From Ciona savignyi (Eukaryota; Chordata; Ascidiacea; Phlebobranchia; Cionidae), in NCBI GenBank assembly GCA_000149265.1, contig CH003443.1:237073-301072 (forward strand): a stretch of 64,000 bases of DNA, read 5' to 3'. Position 1 is the first letter of the stretch. Every line of letters begins with the position of its first letter. Positions 55,901 to 64,000 of the stretch are shown in pieces. The notes below the pieces were generated by a model that saw only the letters and a list, made by a program, of their open reading frames with translations, made no database searches and was not told the origin of the DNA. The position numbers and the translations under genes are program-made.

Positions 55901-57983
55901 ACATACTTACCGAGTGTATACAATTGCATAGTTGGTGGTTCTACATATCTATATTTGCTTGCGCAAGGTTGCTTATTAACCAACAAGAAGGTTGCGGTTC
56001 GAAACCACCCGGTGGCTCGCCAATCGACTAAGTCCACAGGATGGGCAATTAGAGGACATTGCCAAAGCTCATTGGATTTAGGTGATTTACTTAAACTAAA
56101 ATAAGATTTCTATTATACACAACACACTGCGTAAAGCCCAACGGTGGGGACAATGCAGTCATTCGATGGTGGGCATGAGGTAATCTGCCGTTTGTCTGAT
56201 CAGTAATGTCCCTTGAGTTATTCCATACATGAATATCCTGTCCTTTCCTTGTCGGGCGCCCGTATAAGCAATTTCCTTCCATTGTTACCAAATCATTAAT
56301 CCTGGCTAAAATAAATCAACTATTCTGGAGAAAGTCAACAATGCACCCAGGTGATGCGACATGCAAACCGCGTTAAAGATCTCACCGACGGGGCATCGAC
56401 CCGCGGAAAATCGAAAAGAATGCAACGCGAATTCAAACTAGCCCGCACTCTCGGAATCGTTGTAGCAACTTTCTTCTTTTGCTGGTCCCCGCTTATGCTG
56501 CTATACGTGGTGGACTATGCAGCTCCCGGGGCTAATATTGAGGAAAGCGTCGCACTGGCTATAATGGTAACTGTCGAATAATATAGCCCAGCAGTCTTAA
56601 ACATAAAGCAAGAATATTAAATTTTATCTTAATGAGGCGATTCGAAAAATGCTTATTATATTTTCAATCAAAGATATTCCGACGATAGTGTGCAATTTCC
56701 TATATATCATCTGGAACAAAAAGAAGACTCCTAAAATTAGCCATAATAATAAAATATGGTCGGTCCATTTCTCCCAAACGTCGATTAGGATATTCAGCAC
56801 CTTGTGACCCAGCTTCACTCACACTGATCACTACTTCCTATCCTTGTGTATATTCCCAGATGCCGGCTGTGCTTAACTCGGTGTGCAATCCGCTTATATA
56901 CGCTGCTCGTATCCCAAGAATGAGGCGGTACCTCTGTCCATGCGCCAGTAGAACAGATGACACCAGCACTGATGGTAGTGGAAGCAGGAAGGCACGAGAA
57001 AGGATGAAGAGCATACCTAGCATCCGAACTAAATCCAAATCACAAAGGGAAAGTATCAAGGTGATTGGAATTAGATATTTAGTTATCATCACTGGTTGAC
57101 CCCCTGAAACTCCATGTAGCCCCATGTTATCCCATTTACCCATCTAACCATAGTTTACCCATGTGACCCAATGTATTCCCGTTTGACCCTATGTGCCAAT
57201 TTAACCCCATGTGACCCCGTGTAAATTTATGTAATCCCGTTTGACCCATGTGACCCCATGTTACCCATGTGTTTCATTGCAGCGTCCGATCGAGAGAGAC
57301 GAATCAGCGGGGACTTCCCAGCCATCACAGGGGGTTTCCCACGCGGAAAGTACGCTTGGTGAGTTATTGATGTTCAGAGTCGAAAATCGCCCCAAAAAAA
57401 TCGTGATAAACTGTTTTTTTAACATGGAATGGAATTCGCCAGCAGGCTTATTGCACGGCTACCTTCAGATAGTCTGTGCTGTCGTCGAGCTGCCAGATGT
57501 ACGGTTGAGGGGAAAACTAAAAGGAGGGGAGGGCGGGGAAACTGCAAACTAAAATAAATATTAGGGCATTAGAGTTAGTTTTAAACATGGGATTAGAGTT
57601 ATGGTTTGCTCTTGGGTTGAGATTAGTTTTTAGGGAAGGGTTAAAATTAGTTTCCATAGTTTTAGCAAGCAGTTTACCGCCTTCCCTCCTTTTAGTGTTG
57701 CACTACAGTTGATGGCAGTTTAAACCTCCTAACGCGCACCCCCATTGCAGGTGAATTACCCAGCAAAAGCAACAAGTTGAGCAAGACTTCGTCCCGCATC
57801 GCCCAGCGACTCCGGTCTTACATCGGGAAGTCTTCATCTGCCAGCGATACTGAATCCAGTGGAAAGCTCACCAACGGCTTCTCGCGTGTTAATTGTGACG
57901 TCAGCGTCACACCAAGCGCGCCAAACAGCGGAAATGAAACAGCGGAAGCCCGTAATGACAACGTCACAGGCAGTGAGGTGTAG
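52925..57983 (+). CDS. Class A (rhodopsin-like) G-protein-coupled receptor
   Basis: Nine phase-consistent exons, 479 residues: 52925-52976, 53366-53515, 54212-54449, 55259-55440, 55744-55835, 56351-56566, 56860-57060, 57283-57358 and 57751-57983. The N-terminus has glycosylation sites NVT and NGT. TM1 ends LNSIVVTVIY (the N1.50-type asparagine). TM2 has SLATTDMILA in place of SLAxAD. TM3 ends ALDRLLFIGYNRRYRK, so the DRY motif is DRL. TM5 is LTKQFLFGLFFYFLVM. The third loop holds REFKLARTLGIVV leading to TM6 FFFCWSPLMLLYVVDY (CWxP kept). TM7 carries NSVCNPLIYAAR (NPxxY kept). The tail is serine-rich. Ligand is unknown; the short third loop and TM6-7 recall the lipid/cannabinoid or aminergic groups, but I cannot choose. 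Several exons are small and most introns carry repeats. Confidence 0.9.
53528..53920 (-). mobile_element. Two SINE family A copies in tandem
   Basis: 53528-53703 is the diverged copy shared with the relic at 51425-51615. A better copy starts at 53704 (GGATAGGATATTCATG) and runs to AAGCCACCAAGCCAATCAG. Both in GPCR intron 2. Confidence 0.75.
54507..54612 (+). mobile_element. SINE family B copy
   Basis: GTCGTGTGGCCGAATGG start, GACCGATACAATACAG middle and GGATTCGAAACTAAAGCC B box; in GPCR intron 3. Confidence 0.65.
55980..56250 (+). mobile_element. SINE family A, old copy
   Basis: GGTTGCGGTTCGAAACCACC (B box), GGACATTGCC, ACACAACACACTGC and ATGAATATCCTGTCC appear in order but with many changes. 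In GPCR intron 5. Confidence 0.6.
57075..57280. repeat. Degenerate minisatellite with TGACCCCATG units
   Basis: About ten loose units of 16-22 bases (CCATGTNACCC and GTTTGACCC). It occupies GPCR intron 7 almost completely, up to the acceptor TTTCATTGCAG. Confidence 0.75.
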
Positions 57984-58217
57984 AAGACACTTGTCACTGG
58001 TGTGGTTCAGCTTACTCTTGTAAACACACCTGAGATAGCTATGCTACGGTTATCAGCAGGTTTATAACATACAAAATCGAATTAAACACCTATCGTCGCA
58101 TAAAGCGTCAAAAAAATTAGTACCGATAAAGTCAAAAACACAAAATTCGTACCAACAAAGGTGTGTTAACGCCTGTTTTCTTATCTTATTTCTATTGTTA
58201 TCGTCCGATATAAACAG

Positions 58218-61200
58218 AGAGATAATAACCTATGCTTCCAGTGCAGCATTTGTAGTTTGGGACTTAAAATTACCTGTCCTGCACGACACTGTTCCTTTCA
58301 TGTACATACTTTGCCTAGATGACGGACGCAAAATAAAATACTCAATTTTCGCGTTTTCAAATAAGAGAAGTTTTAAACTGCCTGTGCCTGTTCAGAAGAT
58401 CTTTAAAGCGTAAGTAAAAAGCCGACTTACTTATGGCATTCCGTTTCACTTTAATTAAAACGCAGAATATGCGATTTGATAGAAATATTTCCCGGATTTG
58501 AAGTCCACTCTTGAACATACTAACACAACAAACAGGCCAAGCTATCTTGAGTATGCCATCCACACTACTACAACGAATTTGACAATGCTTTCCAATCCTG
58601 AGTGGCCATTATTTGATCTCAAGGCTCATTGTGACGTAATATTATTTGCTTTGCTCGAAGTGTGATTTTAGGTTTTTGTTTCAAAAGTCTTAGATGAGTT
58701 TTAAGTCGAGATTATTCGATCGATAGCAGTCAGTGGTTGTTAAACACAGCTTAAAATGTGTCATGTGAGCTATTATTAAACAAATGTGCTGTGGTATTTT
58801 CTTGTGGCGTTTTTGTTTATTTTTATCCTAGTGTAAACTTGTTGTCTGAATATATATTAGAATGGTATGAGTAGCGGTTTAGGTGAAATTTTTATCAAAT
58901 ATACCCGATATTGGTGTGTTATATTTTAACGGGGCAAACGCTACTTCAATATGAAACGGGCATAAAAATTTAAGTCATTTGATTACAACAGTAGAATATA
59001 CCATGAGAGGCAAAGGTATGCCATGTTGCAAATAACTTGAAAGGACATATTTTAAATAAATATAGATCTAATCTAATGCTTTTATTTCCGTTTTCGTGAC
59101 TGAATTGTTTTTAGACATGAAATAGTTTAAAACACAGGCAATCGTCAGATCACCTCGCGCCCACCGTCGGGTTACCGGAGCTATTGCAGTGTGGTGTTTA
59201 TGATTCACACGTTCCTTAAATTTGGTAGAACCCAATATTCTGCTCGGTTTACACAACTTCCGTTAAGTGCCTTGCTTAAGGACACAACCGACTAGCTAGC
59301 GACCAGTTTTGTACCTGCTCTATACGGTTAAAAGGCGTCACACTAAACCGCTAGACTAACCGGTAGAACTAAATTCGTCTTTCGGTTTTTAATTTATTTT
59401 ACAAACCAGAATTATTTGTAAATAGAAATATATTCTTTGTAGGTTAATTGGCGTTTAAAGTTAACCCTCAAAAGTTTAAAGGTCAATTAAAGGGCCTTTG
59501 TACAATTGTAGATGGAGTTCTAATTAAGGTTAATTTGATTAAGATATCCAGTAACACACCGAAGAACCTCCTAAGATTTCGTCAAGGACTAAAGGTATGA
59601 TACTATATGTGTTTAAGTTTGTGTGATATATCTACCAGTATATTAGGGTGACAGTCGAAATTATGGAAACATGGTAAGTAATGCTTATATTCATGCAAGG
59701 AAAGACATGCTGGTATACCCGGCCATTATTGATCTAATTCTAAACTAAACACACCGCCTGTATGTGATGAAATGTGTTTTCGAAATTAGAATATCCATGT
59801 TTTGATTACGTTTACGAGAATGGGAAAACGCAAGGCGCGTTTTTACAAAGGTGATGTATATGGTACAATCCAGTAACCAACTAGGTTTAAGCAATTCCCG
59901 CCAAGTGTTCACCCACAGAACACAACTGAGTTGCTAGTGACCAGATTTGATTAAGAAAACCTTCTATTAGAAGGGGGTGCACTAACCTATCAAGCTATCG
60001 GTCGACTTAGTTTTTTGTAAATATGTGAGTTCTTACCCGTTTTGTTTGTTGGTTATTTAAATAATACACCATTATATCATACAACTGAACTTAGTTTGTT
60101 AAGGACTAGTTATTTTTGGGTAGATTTTAAACAAATACTCTGGATTGGTTGTGTGTTTTTGTAAATTGAATAATAAAGTTTAACAAAAAATAAAATTATT
60201 AAATTTACAGCTCGAATCAATTCTGTGACGTGTCCGAATTGAGTTCTGATGACGTTATGAAGCACGTGACAAACCCACGTAGTTGGTATCACCACGACAT
60301 CTCGCGGCAGATAATTAAAAGCTTGGTACAGACCGGAGAAAGATTAAAACTACAGGAATCAGGTTATATTCGCAATGTTTACCCCACAGTAGAAATGTCC
60401 ATTCTATAATTAAGATCCGAATACCATACTAATAGGATATGGTTCGGAATTATTTTTTTGAATCTAGCAATTCAAAATTAAACAAAATAAGTTTAAATAG
60501 GTTCAATTCACAATGGGAAAAAGTGATTTTTTTTTCGTTAACAGTAATAATTGTTTTATCAAACATAAGTGTCAGTTCATTTTCTTTATTCAATGAGCTG
60601 TAAATGATTTTTGCTTGATCTGTTAGTCTATTTCAAAGCAACCGAGACTCTATCACGAAAGCTCGTTATGGGTATCAGTGATAAGACGGTTCCTCACTGC
60701 TCAAGTAATAATTGCCTGGCACCTTTTTGCAAACATCATCAGTATGAGGGTGTAGTATGTTTTCAAACTTGTGATTAGTCCGAATTCCGATCAAAGTCCA
60801 AAGCTCGGTCCCTTGAAAATAGGTTCGAAGCTAGGTCCAGTAAAAATGGGTCCGAAACTAGGACTAGTGACAAAAAATTATGATTAAACAAAACAGGAGG
60901 TCACAGAAATGGTCGTATAATCATGGTTTCTTAAGATATGAATTGCGTATAGTTGTTCATAATCCACGTACCGCGATATAATGTCCACCCTGCTGGTAAT
61001 TTCAATTTGTACAGAACCTTCTTCATCGATGAAACGGGCAAAAAATTCAAATCACCACGTGGCGCTGAAACGTCATATTCGACGTAAAGAACCCAGTTTA
61101 TTGGAGCTAGTGACGTCATCAGGTGATGACGAGTCGATAAGAGTAGTGATAAGAAAGAAACCGACGGACGAAGTGAAGTTACCGGAGATTGAAACAAGAA

Positions 61201-64000
61201 ATCCAGCTGATGAATTGGAGAAGCCAATTTTCAAAAGTGAGTCGGATTAAATGCAACAGCCGTGATGTTTTTATTCGCTTGCCTCTTAGTTGTGATATTA
61301 AAGATTATCGTCAATGTTTAAAAATAACAGAAAAACTACAATTTAGATTAGCATTTAGGGTTTTATTCAATTTTCCTACATTCAATGTTTATTGTACCTC
61401 GCTTGTGCTGTGCTTCAGGACATTTGAGTTAGAGAAGCCAATTTCCAATAGTAAGTCAGATTAAATACAAAAGCCGTGGTGTTTTTAATCGCTTGCCTCT
61501 CAGTTGCGATATTAAAGATAACGATTATCATTAATGTTAAAAAACAGGGAAAACCGTAATTTAGAGTAGGGTGGGCATTGAGGGTTTTATTTGAATCACA
61601 TTAATATTTCAATGAACATTTTAGTTGCGATATTAAAGATAACGATTATTATTAATGTTGTTAAAATAAGGAAAAACAAATTTAGATCAGGGTGGGTAGT
61701 TGGGGGTTAATTTGAATCAAACAATTTCTTGAATTCAATGTTTATTGTTCCTTGCTTGTGTGTTTGGGTACAACTTCACAGTTTTCGAGAAACTGATTGA
61801 AATATACTTACACAGGGCCAGAGGAAAAACTAACCACCCGTGAACCCAAGAATGCAACAGACCCGATGGAAGTGTCGAACGGGAAAGAAGCAAAAGTGAA
61901 AATTCCGATTTTCGGCAAGAACTTCACAACGGTAAGTTAGTTTATTTTAATACTCCGTGCATTTGGCGACAAGTAAATAGTGTATCTAACTGATCATAAA
62001 AGTAAAACACATATAGATCCTCTAAACAAAAAGAGAAATAAGGTTGTTTCGTCATTGTCTAAAAGAAGTTACCAAATAAAATTAAAATTTCAGAGTTTTA
62101 ACACAGTATTAGCAAATATGTACAAACCTTGATGGGTTCTAACAAAATGATGGGTTCTTTTAAATTAAAGTAACTGAATCATACACAAAATAATGCAATA
62201 GCTCCGATAACCCGACAGTGGGCGCAAGATAATCTGACAATGTGTGTTAATCCCCTTTGTTTTCCCATGGGGATAAACATAAATATCCTATTTCTAACAT
62301 ATATCTGGATATACTTCGTGGAGAACGCCATAGAGAACAGTCATGTCACGTCGTCACTATTTTTCGGGTAGTAGAGTGTCGAACAACAAAATTTTGAGAT
62401 CCTCTAGGTGGCGATAAAGATGTATAAAACACAGTTTGTGTTTAATTTTCACTTAAGTGGTATAGTCGTGTGGCCGAATGGTTAACGCAACCGATTTATA
62501 TACCATTCCATATATAAAAAAATAGACTTAGTGACGACCCCACCATGAGATCGAAACTGATAAAAAAAACGTAAACAATTATTTTCGTGCATGCAATTTT
62601 CCGTATATAAGTCCGTATCTAAGTACATTGTCTGTTTTTTACTGTGTTTCATGGTGGCCCTCCTTTATACATTCATTTGTCTTTCTTCAGTACCCAAGTG
62701 ACCCAGCAACCAAAACCCCCCGTCGTAAGTCACTGGAACCAGTTTATGGTGTTTATGGCGATTATATGGTCTGCAACCATGCTGACTACTATACCTACGA
62801 TAAGAGCAGCGCAGAGGCGCCACACAGCGGCAGAAGTTGCACGCTTAATTATCTGACGCCAGAGTTGGATGTGGGCGTGGCAGCACACACCCCTAGAATC
62901 AATCGAACACATCTTGCAGTACCGAGTTGCCAAGCTTATCACATTGCCAAGTAAGCAAAATATACTACTTATTACACTTTTTTAATGTAAGTATAAATCA
63001 GGGGTTGGCAACCCTTAGATTAGTCGCACAAAATAAAAACGCATGTGCACACTCAAACTCTTTACGTTGCACAAAATCAACAGTCTTAAAATCGTAAAGC
63101 ATACAAATCAACAGTTTTATTTATCTTGATATTGTTTTTGTAACAATAGTTACTATTAAACAGTTGTGCTAGTTATAACTATACTGTTATTGCTGGATGT
63201 TTGGTTAAAAACGTTTGAATAGGTAAATAAATGGTTGGCACGTGAAATTGCTTTCATTATGATATTATTCATAAACTGACACACTACATTTAAAAGGTAG
63301 CCTACCCCTGTTTTTGATGTTATTCCTTTATCCAGACTCAACAGTAAAAAACGGAAGGTTCCAGACGAAAAACAAGCCAAAGAAACACCACAATACACCT
63401 GGAAACACTGGAACGACAACGAGATAATGAAACGACAATTCCAACTCTACCACGAGCAAATATCCGCTGAGAACAAGATTCACTTGAAAAAGGATTTCTT
63501 CTACAGGAAATTTGACCGCCAGGTATATTTGTATTACTTTCAATAGATGAAAGTTTGTCGACAATGCGGAAACTCTTTCGGCGGTTTTCGTGCTCAAGAA
63601 AACCTTGGCATAATTTTTTTCTGAATTTTTCTTGTTTTAAATTGCCCCATAATTACGCAAACAAATTATTTGCGAATTCGTATGTTAGGGAATTCAAATA
63701 TTGGGTAAAAATAGCGCAAAACATGTCCTGCATTGAACAAATTGAGATGTGACTTTTTACATCATTTTGTTCAACAGGATTTTACGAATTTGTATACTCG
63801 CTATGAAGAACGGAGGAACTCGCCCATTCGTAGATGCTCGCCAACCGAACATTTCGATATGAAGTCACTCAGATATTTCGATCAAACTGATTCAACCTTG
63901 GGACGACCCTATATAACCTCTGAAGAACCATGTGTGGTCAGTATGGACACGAAGCGTCAAAAAGCGTTGGATCGAAGACGGAGACTCAACGACATCAGGG
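58218..64000 (+). CDS. Unknown multi-exon gene, runs off the window
   Basis: Seven phase-consistent exons: 58218-58409, 60211-60362, 61015-61236, 61816-61931, 62691-62950, 63336-63522 and 63778 to the edge. About 450 residues are visible. The first exon needs an earlier one: no in-frame ATG follows the acceptor, and its start could be 58220 instead. The translation opens with TYASSAAFVVWDLKL, reminiscent of a WD40 strand, then WYHHDISRQIIKSLVQTGER, a lysine- and glutamate-rich charged region (VIRKKPTDEVKLPE), a tyrosine-rich patch (YGVYGDYMVCNHADYYTY), and basic helical stretches (WNDNEIMKRQFQLYHEQ, RQKALDRRRRL). I do not recognise the family and give no function. All splice sites fit the consensus and six junctions keep frame, so it is very likely a real gene. 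Confidence 0.75.
59132..59368 (-). mobile_element. SINE family A with complete head
   Basis: In intron 1 of the unknown gene. Head ends CGCTAGACTAACCGGTAG; the tail is cut at AAACACAGGCAATCGTC. Confidence 0.8.
59785..60010 (-). mobile_element. SINE family A, diverged, with head
   Basis: TAGAATATCCATG to CAAGCTATCGGTCGAC; the central block is deleted between AAGGCGCG and GTACAATCCAGTAACC. Confidence 0.65.
61237..61760 (+). repeat. Intragenic tandem duplication including an exon end
   Basis: About 220-base direct repeats, two to three rounds. TTGCGATATTAAAGATAACG occurs at about 61503 and 61625, and its relative at 61290. At 61420-61454 the copy includes GAGTTAGAGAAGCCAATTTC and a donor-like GTAAGT, a duplicate of the end of the third exon (61236). 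The extra exon would be 32 bases and break frame. Confidence 0.75.
62130..62295 (+). mobile_element. SINE family A, body and tail only
   Basis: GGGTTCTAACAAAATGATGG to ATAAATATCCTATTTC, including CCGATAACCCGACAGTGGG. In intron 4 of the unknown gene. Confidence 0.75.
62465..62573 (+). mobile_element. SINE family B copy
   Basis: GTCGTGTGGCCGAATGG, TTATATACCATTCC, GAGATCGAAACTGA and an A-run. About 120 bases before the acceptor of the fifth exon. Confidence 0.65.
62999..63310. mobile_element. hAT-like element
   Basis: Ends CAGGGGTTGGCAACCC and GGTAGCCTACCCCTG are imperfect inverted repeats. No clear target duplication. Its right end is 25 bases before an exon of the unknown gene. Confidence 0.6.

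Noticed and set aside
60931-61227. A - strand frame with LPAGWTLYRG, suggesting a methyl-CpG-binding domain
   Set aside because: The rest of the domain is absent, and the + strand exon 61015-61236 fits splice sites and phase with its neighbours.

Overview
The window looks like tunicate nuclear DNA, most likely Ciona. It is AT-rich, has many short introns (down to about 50 bases), animal-type split genes, and a dense population of short tRNA-derived SINEs and small inverted-repeat DNA transposons. No bacterial operons, rRNA, CRISPR or retroviral elements were recognised. All exon models below were built by eye from splice sites, reading phase and protein-family similarity. No database search was run.

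Layout. (1) 1670-3632, + strand: a five-exon RGS-domain gene. (2) 37606 down to 7843, - strand: a nuclear-pore gene, NUP214, with 38 recognised coding exons over about 30 kb. It runs from a seven-bladed propeller through a coiled-coil segment to FG-repeat exons and a conserved GWR tail. Its introns hold most of the SINEs and DNA transposons, and two of its splice sites adjoin minisatellites whose units look like copies of that splice junction. (3) 39698-40681, + strand: an intronless PLP enzyme of the serine/threonine dehydratase fold that resembles bacterial enzymes. (4) 43232-48483, + strand: a nine-exon T-box transcription factor, best matched to Tbx15/18/22. (5) 52925-57983, + strand: a nine-exon class A GPCR, with a relic duplicate of its first transmembrane exon 2 kb upstream. 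(6) 58218 to the window edge, + strand: a seven-exon gene of unknown family that continues past 64000.

The six genes have no obvious shared pathway. NUP214 is divergent to the dehydratase and convergent with the RGS gene. The remaining sequence is mobile-element debris: one main SINE family (about 30 copies), a second tRNA-Ser/Leu-like family, at least nine hAT-like elements (eight with 8-base target duplications), a piggyBac-like element flanked by TTAA, and several inverted-repeat families, often nested.

The observations most worth following are the splice-junction minisatellites in NUP214, the bacterial-like intronless dehydratase, the orphan gene at the right edge, the duplicated GPCR exon, a missing NUP214 exon, and a roughly twelve-fold excess of the palindrome TGACGTCA.
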